From positions 1 through 64,000 of the forward strand of contig NZ_JACHOO010000001.1 in the NCBI RefSeq assembly GCF_014199915.1: a DNA stretch of 64,000 bases. The letters are read 5' to 3'. Position 1 is the stretch's first letter. Each line of letters opens with the position of its first letter. The DNA comes from Prosthecomicrobium pneumaticum (GTDB lineage: Bacteria; Pseudomonadota; Alphaproteobacteria; Rhizobiales; Kaistiaceae). A program made the position numbers and the translations under genes. The notes below the pieces were generated by a model, which saw only the letters and a list, made by a program, of their open reading frames with translations, was not told the origin of the DNA and searched no databases. Positions 38,794 to 45,845 of this stretch are shown here, piece by piece.

Positions 38794-39575
38794 CGGCCGG
38801 ACCCCACCACCCATTGCTCCTGATCGACCAGCGAACCGGTCATCGGTCCGCACGCATCGCTCAGGAGAAAGACGGCGAGATTGGCGATGTCCTGCGGCAC
38901 GAGCAGCCGGCCGAAGGGCTGTCTCGCGCTCGCGGCCTCGAGCCAGCCGGGGCCGTGGCCGAGCGTCTCCGCCTGCATCACCCGCTCCGCCGGCGTGTCG
39001 GTCCAGCCGACATTGATGCCGTTGACGCGGATGCGGTCGAAGCGGTGGGCATTGGCGACATTGCGCGTCAGCAGGGCGAGCGCGGCCTTGGTTGCGGAAT
39101 AGACGGCGAGCTCGGGCGCGCCGCAATGCGTATTGACCGACAGGATGTTGACGATCGCCCCGCCGCCGCCCTGCCGTTTCATCGCCGCAACGGCGCCCTG
39201 CATCAGGAAGAAGGGCGCCCGCGCATTGACGGCGAAGAGCGCTTCCCAATCGTCCCGCGAGGCGTCGAGGAGGGAGGCCCGGTCGGTCAGCGCCGCGGCG
39301 TTGACGAGGAGGTCGATCCGGCCGAAGCGGTCGAGACAGGCCTCGATCAGCCGCGCGGGCGCGTCCGGATCGCCGAGCTCGGCGGCGACGAAGAGGGTGG
39401 GCGCGCCCCGTTCGGCGAGCGAGGCGGCCGCCGCCTCGCCGCGCGTCCGGTCGCGGCCCGAGATCACGAGGCCCGCCGCGCCGGCTGCGGCGAGCGTTTC
39501 GGCGATGGCGAGGCCGATTCCTTGCGTCGCCCCGGTGACGAGCGCCACCTTGCCGTCCACACGCGCTTCCATCAT
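38790..39575 (-). CDS. Short-chain dehydrogenase/reductase
   Basis: 261 residues from ATG 39575; the next codon is also ATG. The cofactor motif VTGATQGIGLAIAETL is at residue 14, LVISGRDRTRG after it, LLVNAAALTDR near 88 and the active-site pair in LAVYSATKAALALL near 155. It probably oxidises a sugar alcohol or related carbohydrate as first gene of the operon. Upstream are GGAA-N6-TTCC-type boxes, suggesting control by the RpiR-family protein encoded just beyond. Confidence 0.88.
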   Translation of the reverse strand: MMEARVDGKVALVTGATQGIGLAIAETLAAAGAAGLVISGRDRTRGEAAAASLAERGAPTLFVAAELGDPDAPARLIEACLDRFGRIDLLVNAAALTDRASLLDASRDDWEALFAVNARAPFFLMQGAVAAMKRQGGGGAIVNILSVNTHCGAPELAVYSATKAALALLTRNVANAHRFDRIRVNGINVGWTDTPAERVMQAETLGHGPGWLEAASARQPFGRLLVPQDIANLAVFLLSDACGPMTGSLVDQEQWVVGSGR

Positions 39576-39582
39576 CCCGTCC

Positions 39583-39624
39583 GGAATTATGTTTCTATTT
39601 TCTCGATCATGGAACGGAGCTTCC
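39583..39624. promoter_or_regulatory. GGAA-N6-TTCC boxes upstream of the polyol operon
   Basis: A perfect box, GGAACGGAGCTTCC, occupies 39611-39624. A near match, GGAATTATGTTTCT, is at 39583-39596, 28 bases away. The form GGAA-N6-TTCC is the motif I recall for the RpiR-family inositol repressor IolR of Sinorhizobium. The regulator gene next door is RpiR-type. The boxes lie within 55 bases of the SDR start. Confidence 0.6.
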
Positions 39625-39630
39625 CGATAG

Positions 39631-40512
39631 TCAACCGGAGACCCGCCCCCGCCGCGCCGAAACGGCGTGGGCGAGCGCCATGCCGACGGCGAGCGATGCG
39701 GACAGCGAGCGGAACCCGGCGAATTCGGCCTCGACCACCTCGAGCCACATCTCGGCGAGCGGGACCAGCGGGCTGAAGGTCGAATCGGTGATCGCCACGA
39801 TGCGGGCGCCGCGCTCATGGGCGATCGCGACGAGATCGGGTGTGATCGAATTGTACGGGCTGAAGCTCACCGCGAGCACGGCGTCGCGCGGGCCGACGCA
39901 GCCGATCTGATCGTGTGCCGAGGAACCGACATTGTCGACGAGGACGCTCCTCACCCCCTGCTGCAGCAGGGTGACGGAGAGATAGGCGGTGACCGGGAAA
40001 GCACGCTTGCTGCCGACGAGATAGATGAGGTCGGCGCCGGCGAGGATCTCCGCCATGCGCTCGAAGCGGGACGGCTCGAAGCTCTCGCCGAGACGGGCGA
40101 GGGCGGCCTGCGCCGCCGCCGCGAGGCCTTTTACCAGATGGACGTTGGGGTCGCTCTCGGCCGGGTCGGGCTGCTCGGCGCCCTCGCGCCGCCCCTCCGG
40201 CCAGGAGGCCTTCACATGCTCCTTGAACAACGCCTGGAAGTCCGAAAAGCCGGAATAGCCGAAGATCTGGGCGAAGCGGACGAGGGTCGAAGGCTGCACG
40301 CCCGCCTGCTCGGCAACTCGTCCGATCGTGCCGAGCGCCACTTCGCCGGGATGCTGCCAGAGGAAGATCGCCACCTGCCGCAGGCGCTTCGGAAAATGCA
40401 CCGTGCCCGAGGAGAGCACGGCACGCAGTTCCTCATAGCTGCGCGGCTTCGCGTAGCCGATCGCCGCGCGGCCCGCGGCCTTCTTCTCCGGTGCCGCCCG
40501 GCGTTCCGCCAT
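39631..40512 (-). CDS. RpiR/MurR-family regulator (HTH plus SIS domain)
   Basis: 293 residues from ATG 40512 with GGGAGGAG upstream. The N-terminal HTH_6 domain spans about 28-105 (FPKRLRQVAIFLWQHPGEVALGTIGRVAEQAGVQPSTLVRFAQIFGYSGFSDFQALF). The C-terminal SIS sugar-phosphate-binding domain spans about 140-280 and includes ADLIYLVGSKRAFPVTAYLS and DAVLAVSFSPYNSITPDLVAIAHERGA. Such proteins respond to a phosphosugar or cyclitol intermediate. It is encoded between the SDR operon and the divergent Gfo/Idh gene, both of which have matching boxes. Confidence 0.9.
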   Translation of the reverse strand: MAERRAAPEKKAAGRAAIGYAKPRSYEELRAVLSSGTVHFPKRLRQVAIFLWQHPGEVALGTIGRVAEQAGVQPSTLVRFAQIFGYSGFSDFQALFKEHVKASWPEGRREGAEQPDPAESDPNVHLVKGLAAAAQAALARLGESFEPSRFERMAEILAGADLIYLVGSKRAFPVTAYLSVTLLQQGVRSVLVDNVGSSAHDQIGCVGPRDAVLAVSFSPYNSITPDLVAIAHERGARIVAITDSTFSPLVPLAEMWLEVVEAEFAGFRSLSASLAVGMALAHAVSARRGRVSG

Positions 40513-40590
40513 GCCGCTCCTCCCTCGTCGCGCCGACCCTGCCGGCGCCGGCATTGTCGCGCGGCACGAAAATTTCACAATCCCGATTCT

Positions 40591-40604
40591 GGAAAAGGAC
40601 TTCG
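40591..40604. promoter_or_regulatory. Third GGAA-N6-TTC box, between rpiR-type and Gfo/Idh genes
   Basis: GGAAAAGGACTTCG fits GGAA-N6-TTCC at seven of eight fixed positions. A separate small palindrome, GAAAATTTC, lies at 40568-40576. Both are in the 145-base divergent gap. Confidence 0.5.
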
Positions 40605-40657
40605 AAAATCCCGCGCCCGCCGCTAGCATCGCGCCAAAAGCGGGAGGAGAGACGATC

Positions 40658-41842
40658 ATGGTCTATGCGACGGCCGATGGGACGACGGGCGCGCGGCTGC
40701 GCGTCGGCATGGTCGGCGGCGGGCGGAACGCCTTCATCGGCGCGGTGCACCGTTTTGCGATGCGGCTCGACGACCAGATCGCGCTGGTCGCCGGCGCGCT
40801 CTCGGCCGATCCGGCGAACGCCGCGGCCTCGGCCGCCGATCTCGGCATCGCGCCGGAGCGCAGCTATGACGACTGGCGAGCGATGGCGCAGGCCGAGGCG
40901 GCGCGGGATGACGGCATCGAGGCGGTGGTGATCGTCACGCCGAACCATCTCCACGCGCCCGTCGCCGCGGCCTTCATGGAGGCCGGCATCGACGTGATCT
41001 GCGACAAACCGCTTTCGGCCACGCTCGACGAGGCTCGCATGCTCGTCGACCTCGCTGCGGCCCGGCGGCGGAAGCTCCTCGTCACGCTCAACAACACCGG
41101 CTACGCCATGGTCCGTCAGGCGCGCGAGATGGTGAGGGCGGGTGCGCTCGGCCGGATCGTCTCGATCCATGCCGCCTATATTCAGGACTGGCTGACCCTG
41201 CCGATCGATGCCGACGGCCAGAAGCAGGCCGAATGGCGCACCGATCCGGCGCGCGCCGGGCAATCGGCCGTGCTCGCCGATATCGGCGTGCACGCCTACA
41301 ACCTCGCCGCCTTCATCTCAGGGGAGGGAGCCGAATCGGTCGCGGCCGATCTCTTCACCGCGGTGCCCGGCCGCCGGCTCGACGACAACGCCCATGTGCT
41401 CGTCCGCTGGTCGGGCGGCGCCCGCGGCACGATCCTCGCGAGCCAGACCTCGCCCGGCCACGACAACGATCTCTCGGTGCGGATCTATGGCGAGCGCGCC
41501 GGCCTCGAATGGCGTGGCACGGACCCGGAGCGGCTGCGCTTCACGCCCTATGGCGAGGAGACGCGCACCATTGTCCGTGGCGGACCCGGCTCCTCGGACG
41601 AGGCGCGGCGCGTCTCGCGCATGCCGGCGGCGCATCCCGAGGGCTATATCGAGGCCTTCGCCAATCTCTACCGCGACGCCGCGACGCTGATCCGTGCGCA
41701 CCGCGCCGGCGCGCCGCAGGATCCGTCGATCGCCGCGCTCGTGCCGGATGTCCGCGACGGGGCGCGCGGGGTCAAGTTCGTCGCCGCCGCGGTCGAATCG
41801 AACGCCGCCGGCGGCGCCTGGACGGACGCGAGGTGGCGCTGA
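40658..41842 (+). CDS. Gfo/Idh/MocA-family oxidoreductase
   Basis: 394 residues from ATG 40658 with GGGAGGAG upstream. The N-terminal NAD(P)-binding domain has LRVGMVGGGRNAFIGAVHRFA at residue 14, then VVIVTPNHLHAPVAAAFMEAGIDVICDKPLS with the catalytic Lys, and LADIGVHAYNLAAFISG with the usual His. Members oxidise sugars or cyclitols such as myo-inositol. It is divergent from the RpiR regulator and transcribed away from the polyol operon. It is the last ancestral gene before the low-GC island. Confidence 0.88.
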   Translation: MVYATADGTTGARLRVGMVGGGRNAFIGAVHRFAMRLDDQIALVAGALSADPANAAASAADLGIAPERSYDDWRAMAQAEAARDDGIEAVVIVTPNHLHAPVAAAFMEAGIDVICDKPLSATLDEARMLVDLAAARRRKLLVTLNNTGYAMVRQAREMVRAGALGRIVSIHAAYIQDWLTLPIDADGQKQAEWRTDPARAGQSAVLADIGVHAYNLAAFISGEGAESVAADLFTAVPGRRLDDNAHVLVRWSGGARGTILASQTSPGHDNDLSVRIYGERAGLEWRGTDPERLRFTPYGEETRTIVRGGPGSSDEARRVSRMPAAHPEGYIEAFANLYRDAATLIRAHRAGAPQDPSIAALVPDVRDGARGVKFVAAAVESNAAGGAWTDARWR

Positions 41843-41939
41843 GGGGAGGGGGCCGGAGCGCGTGAGAGGGAAGCCTCTTCGTCAGCAGGTCAGGTTGGAC
41901 GACCGAGGGGCTTGAGATCTACTCTTGGGCGCCGTTGGT

Positions 41940-42320
41940 CGGCGCGAGGTCGCGTTTGCAGCGGGCACTTCGGTCCATGCAGGACCCTCGTGGCCTATCC
42001 AGAAGACCTGCGGGGGGGCATGGCGCGGACCTCTATCTGCATCAGCAGGCGCTCGACACCACTACTCCCTCCGGCCGCGCTCCGTTCGGCATGATGGCGG
42101 TGTTTGCCGAGTTCGAGCGGGCCATGTCCAAGAGCGGGTCAATGCCGGTCTCGCCAGAGCCAACGCGGAGGGCAAACGCCTCGGCAGGCCGACCCTCGGC
42201 AGCGGCACCGAGGCCAAAGTGGGTGAACTGCGGGCAACCGGCATGGGCATCATCAAGGTGGCCAAGACGCTCGGCATTGGAGTGTCGGCCGTGGAGCGGC
42301 TTGAGCGGTCCCCGGCGTGA
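41940..42320 (+). pseudogene. Decayed serine recombinase (resolvase/invertase family)
   Basis: Pieces of one protein appear in different frames: around 41965-42010 a stretch readable as LVAYPEDLRGG, at about 42028-42126 DLYLHQQALDTTTPSGRAPFGMMAVFAEFERAM, then after a frameshift ERVNAGLARANAEGKRLGRPT and GMGIIKVAKTLGIGVSAVERL to the stop at 42320. Order and content match the C-terminal half of a small serine recombinase with its helix-turn-helix. The N-terminal catalytic part with the serine is absent, and at least two frameshifts are needed, so it is inactive. It marks the left side of the island. Confidence 0.85.
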
Positions 42321-42424
42321 GCCTGCGAGAGCGGGTGTCTGTTCTTTTTGCTCCCGACCGTGATTAATGAAATCTGTGGGTCTTGCTGCGATTGTGCGCA
42401 CACCCGGACAGCGTCGAGGACGAC

Positions 42425-42976
42425 ATGCCGTCACCCCTACCACCGTTCTCCGCCCTTTCGGCCCGGCAGGAGGCATTCGCGGGGAGCTATATTCGAGCGG
42501 TCATATCGCTGGCTGGCTGCTCCATCGCAATCCCCGAGACCGACAACGACAAGGTGGACATCGTCGCTATGTCTCGGGTGAAGGGCAGCAAGTTCACCAA
42601 GCCCAAGATCGACATCCAGTCGAAGTGCAAACTTGGACCAGTTCCGACCGGCGACCCGATCTCGTACACCCTCAACATGGAAACCTACGACAACCTGAGA
42701 GACCCGCTCGTGACCAACCCTCGCATCCTTGTGGTGGTGTTCGTCCCCGAGTTGCACCCCGACTGGGTCGTTCAGGACGAGGCGCAACTCGCCCTCAGGC
42801 ACTGCGGCTACTGGACGTGCCTCCAAGGGGAACCAGAGGTGACGGGGCAGGACAGCAAGACTGTTCACCTTCCGAAGGCCAACGTGTTCAGCGCGGCTGC
42901 CCTGCAGGCGATGATGGTCAGCGCCAGCAACGGCGTGAGCCTCACGTCACCACTCACGCTGGGAGCACTGGAATGA
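42425..42976 (+). CDS. DUF4365-like protein, possible PD-(D/E)xK nuclease fold
   Basis: 183 residues from ATG 42425, preceded by GAGG. It resembles the DUF4365 family: RQEAFAGSYIRAVISLAGCSIAIPETDNDKVDIVAMS, then PKIDIQSKCK, then PRILVVVFVPELHPDWV. Glu16, Asp45, Asp63, Gln65 and Lys67 form an E..D..DxQxK pattern like the active site of PD-(D/E)xK-fold nucleases. No enzymatic role is established that I know of for this family. The stop overlaps the next gene's ATG (ATGA), so the two products are made together. GC content is clearly below that of the chromosome around it, indicating acquisition. Confidence 0.75.
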   Translation: MPSPLPPFSALSARQEAFAGSYIRAVISLAGCSIAIPETDNDKVDIVAMSRVKGSKFTKPKIDIQSKCKLGPVPTGDPISYTLNMETYDNLRDPLVTNPRILVVVFVPELHPDWVVQDEAQLALRHCGYWTCLQGEPEVTGQDSKTVHLPKANVFSAAALQAMMVSASNGVSLTSPLTLGALE

Positions 42977-44124
42977 GGGCCCGCATCACCGACGAAGAAG
43001 CGATCGCGGCACTCAGCCCGCTCAACGTGGTGGGCTACCTGCGGGCCAAGGGCTGGGAGCGTTACAGCGAGGCGACGGGGCGATATTCGGTTTGGCTCAA
43101 CGAAACGTACCCTGACGCCGAGGTGGTAGTTCCTGCTCGACGCAGCGCATCGGACTTCGTGTCCCTGTTCTCCGCTGTTCTGGCCGAACTTGCCACCACG
43201 GAGCAGCGGTCTCAGTTCGACATCATCAGGGACTTGCTCAACTCCGGTTTCGACCTCGTCCGCCTTGCGGCGAGATCGGAGAGTACCTCCGGTGGCTCCA
43301 TCCGAATTGACGAAGGTATCCAGCTCTTCGAGCAGGCCAGAGAGATCGTAATGGCTGCGGCCTGCGCGACTGTAAGACCGCGTGCGGTGTTCCATGCCAG
43401 GAAGCCGCAGCAGGCGAACGAGTACATGGAGCAAGCGCGGTTCGGTCAAACCGAGCACGGCAGCTACGTGTTGACCATCCTGTCGCCCGTCGCCCCGCAA
43501 CTGCACGAATTTAGCGACACGGACTTGTTCCCCGAAGAGCCCTTTCAACGGCAGGTGGTCAGGACGTTGGCGAGGTCGATGGGCTTAGCTGTCGAAGCCG
43601 CTGAACAGGCCTCGATGCAAGGAAACTTTGAGCCTTTCCAGAACGCCGTGAGCGGAGGCGTAAGCGCCAACCTCTGCGAAGCCATTGCTGGCTTGCACAA
43701 GATCGGGGAAGCCCCCGAGTTGGCCGTCAGCGTGGCGTGGGCACAGAACCGGCCGACACCGACCGATACCCCATCCCGCGTCGTCGTCACCCGCGACGTC
43801 ATCCCGGCCATTAGCGAAGCTGCCCGCATCTTCCGGTCAAGAGACACCCTGGAGGCCTATCTGGTGCAGGGGCCAGTCGTTAAGCTGGAGCGAGCAGAAG
43901 GGGCAGCCGAAGGCAAAGCGACCATATACGCGCCAGTGGAGGACGCCCTCCGCAAGGTTGTGGTTTCGTTGTCGGCCGCTGACTACGACCGAGCTACCGT
44001 TGCCCATCGCGAATTCAGGCCAGTTCGAGTGGTGGGGAACGTGAGGAGGGAGGGGCGTTCATACCATGTCTATGAACCGACCGGCTTCGACTACGCACTG
44101 GAGGACGACGAGGCCCAAACATAG
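42973..44124 (+). CDS. Uncharacterised 383-residue protein coupled to the DUF4365-like gene
   Basis: I do not recognise this protein. It has no signal peptide or membrane helix, so it should be cytoplasmic. The N-terminal 60 residues begin ITDEEAIAALSPLNVVGYLRAKGWERY and contain a tryptophan-rich strand region (YSVWLNETYPDAEVVVPAR). Residues 60-130 look helical; the centre (AVFHARKPQQANEYMEQARFGQTEHGSYVLTIL) and the C-terminus (LRKVVVSLSAADYDRATVAH, RREGRSYHVYEPTGF) look like mixed alpha/beta. It starts inside the stop of the DUF4365-like gene. Base composition is lower in GC than the rest of the window. Function is unknown; a defence or conflict role is inference from context. Confidence 0.8.
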   Translation: MRARITDEEAIAALSPLNVVGYLRAKGWERYSEATGRYSVWLNETYPDAEVVVPARRSASDFVSLFSAVLAELATTEQRSQFDIIRDLLNSGFDLVRLAARSESTSGGSIRIDEGIQLFEQAREIVMAAACATVRPRAVFHARKPQQANEYMEQARFGQTEHGSYVLTILSPVAPQLHEFSDTDLFPEEPFQRQVVRTLARSMGLAVEAAEQASMQGNFEPFQNAVSGGVSANLCEAIAGLHKIGEAPELAVSVAWAQNRPTPTDTPSRVVVTRDVIPAISEAARIFRSRDTLEAYLVQGPVVKLERAEGAAEGKATIYAPVEDALRKVVVSLSAADYDRATVAHREFRPVRVVGNVRREGRSYHVYEPTGFDYALEDDEAQT

Positions 44125-44177
44125 GCTGGCGCATGCTCTGTCCAAGTCTATGAAGACGCAGCAAAAATGCCCCACCA

Positions 44178-44201
44178 GCGTGTACCACTCGCGTGTACCA
44201 C
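44178..44201. repeat. Short direct repeat next to tRNA-Gln
   Basis: GCGTGTACCAC occurs twice, at 44178-44188 and 44191-44201, two bases apart, in the low-GC gap between the 383-residue gene and the 3' end of tRNA-Gln(TTG). The rest of 44125-44253 has no gene. Repeats like this can be arm sites for a tyrosine integrase, but no integrase gene remains. Confidence 0.55.
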
Positions 44202-44253
44202 CAGGCACGCCCTCCAGGCGCTAAGTCATTGATATTTAGTGCATATGGAAGAC

Positions 44254-44327
44254 TGGCTGGGGCGCTAGGATTCGAACCTAGGATGGCGGGACCAAAACCC
44301 GCTGCCTTACCGCTTGGCTACGCCCCA
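44254..44327 (-). tRNA. tRNA-Gln (anticodon TTG)
   Basis: On the minus strand: acceptor TGGGGCG pairs with CGCCCCA, then G and an encoded CCA. The D arm is AGCCAAGCGGTAAGGCA, the anticodon stem GCGGG with loop TTTTGGT gives TTG (codon CAA), and the T arm carries GGTTCGAATCC. 74 bases. Its 3' end faces the foreign island, the usual geometry of a tRNA integration site. Confidence 0.95.
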
Positions 44328-44461
44328 TCCGGCGCCGTCCTATAGCGCCAGCGGGCCGTGCGGCGCAATGGTCGAGCGGGCGGTGGAAATCGCGGCCTTC
44401 CGGCTTCGGAGCGCTTGCGGGACGAAAAACGCCCCTATATAAGTCCGCTCGCCGCTGGTCA

Positions 44462-44538
44462 CGGAGTGTAGCGCAGCCTGGTAGCGCACCTCGTTCGGGA
44501 CGAGGGGGTCGCAGGTTCAAATCCTGCCACTCCGACCA
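44462..44538 (+). tRNA. tRNA-Pro (anticodon CGG)
   Basis: 77 bases: acceptor CGGAGTG pairs with CACTCCG, followed by A and an encoded CCA. D arm GCGCAGCCTGGTAGCGC, anticodon stem CCTCG with loop TTCGGGA giving CGG (codon CCG), T arm GCAGGTTCAAATCCTGC. It is divergent from tRNA-Gln(TTG), with 134 bases between them. Confidence 0.95.
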
Positions 44539-44684
44539 TTTCTGGCGACGGGCACCGAGCGTGGGACCGGTTGGCTGTTTTCGAACCGGGCCGGAGGGGT
44601 TCGGTTCCATAGACGGACATCGCGCGCATGGCTCGGCCCCATCCATACGGTCGGCCGGGGCATCATTAGAGAATCGACGCGCGC

Positions 44685-45773
44685 ATGACCGTTCGGCCGA
44701 TCAAGTGGGTCAAGAAGCGGCTGCGCCGGGCCGATGTAAAACTCTCCGAGCACTATCTGCCCATTGCCCGAACGGTGCTCGCGCGCTGGCGCGGCAACGA
44801 AGGGAGTCCGGAGTTCGTCGACGGAGCGCTCCACCAGCCCGGTAGTGTCTTCGCCGTCTTCGTAATGTGGCAGCCCGTCGAAACGCGCTGGTATGTCTCG
44901 AACGCCCTCGCCGCGCTCGCGGCCGCAGGCGTCAACGTCATCCTCGTCGTCAACCATCCGCTCGACGAGGCGCGCCGGCGCGAACTCCTGCGCTCCTGCG
45001 CCGTGATGATTCTGCGCGACAATTCGGGTCGCGACATGGGCGGTTACCGGGATGCGATCCTTTACGCCGCCGCGCTGCGGCCCGAACGCCTCATCGTGAT
45101 GAACGATAGCGTCTATTTTCTCGAGAGCGGCCTCGTGCCGTTGATCGAGCGGCTCGCCACCAGCCCGTTCGACGTCCAGGGCACGTTCGAGAACTGGGAG
45201 CGCGACCATCACGTCCAGTCCTTCTGCTATTCGATCTCCGGGCGGCTCCTGCAGAACCCCGAGCTTCAGGATTTCTGGAAGGCCTATCTGCCGGTCAACT
45301 CGCGCCTCTGGGCGATCCGCAAGGGGGAGGTCGGCAGCTCGCGCGTCATGGTGCGCGAGGCCCGTTCGATCGACATCCTCTACACGCCGGCGCGGCTGCG
45401 GCCCGGAATCGTTGCCCTCTCCCGCGCCGAGCTTCTCGATCTCGTCCGCTATTTGCCACGCAATCTGAGGCCGAACGTGCCGAAGCGCGGCTTCCCGACG
45501 GCGTTGATCGCCGAGCGTTTCCTCGCGGCCGTCAATGTCTATTCCCAGATTCATAGCGGCGGATTTCTCTACCGACGGTTCCTTGGTTCACCGCTTCTGA
45601 AGAGGGATTTGCTCTTTCGAGGGTATTACGGCCTCTATGAAGTCCAGACGCTGCTCGGCGAGGTCGGGGCAGAGGGCCACGAGGCCGACATCCTGACCGA
45701 CATGCGGATCAAGGGCGACGGCTTGCTGCTGCGCGGGCGCCGGCGTATCGCGTTCGATATGAGCCTCAGCTAG
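44685..45773 (+). CDS. Rhamnan synthesis F-like (RgpF family) protein
   Basis: 362 residues. The core VILVVNHPLDEARRRELLRSCAVMILRDNSGRDMGGYRDAILYAAALRPERLIVMNDSVYF matches the rhamnan-synthesis F family, where RxNxGRDxGGY and NDSxxF are the conserved segments, and VQSFCYSISGRLL matches the later part. These proteins act in rhamnose-rich polysaccharide assembly and are probably glycosyltransferases on the cytoplasmic face. It stands alone here, without other polysaccharide genes. Confidence 0.8.
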   Translation: MTVRPIKWVKKRLRRADVKLSEHYLPIARTVLARWRGNEGSPEFVDGALHQPGSVFAVFVMWQPVETRWYVSNALAALAAAGVNVILVVNHPLDEARRRELLRSCAVMILRDNSGRDMGGYRDAILYAAALRPERLIVMNDSVYFLESGLVPLIERLATSPFDVQGTFENWERDHHVQSFCYSISGRLLQNPELQDFWKAYLPVNSRLWAIRKGEVGSSRVMVREARSIDILYTPARLRPGIVALSRAELLDLVRYLPRNLRPNVPKRGFPTALIAERFLAAVNVYSQIHSGGFLYRRFLGSPLLKRDLLFRGYYGLYEVQTLLGEVGAEGHEADILTDMRIKGDGLLLRGRRRIAFDMSLS

Positions 45774-45845
45774 AACAGCGTTCGCGTCGGCCGCTCCCCG
45801 GACCGGAGCCCGGAGAGCGACTGCCGCAGTGGCGCCACTCCCCGC

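Noticed and set aside
41843-42424. Duplicate of the tRNA-Gln 3' end as the left attachment site
   Set aside because: I searched for GGATTCGAAC and neighbouring bases at the left side of the island and found no copy.
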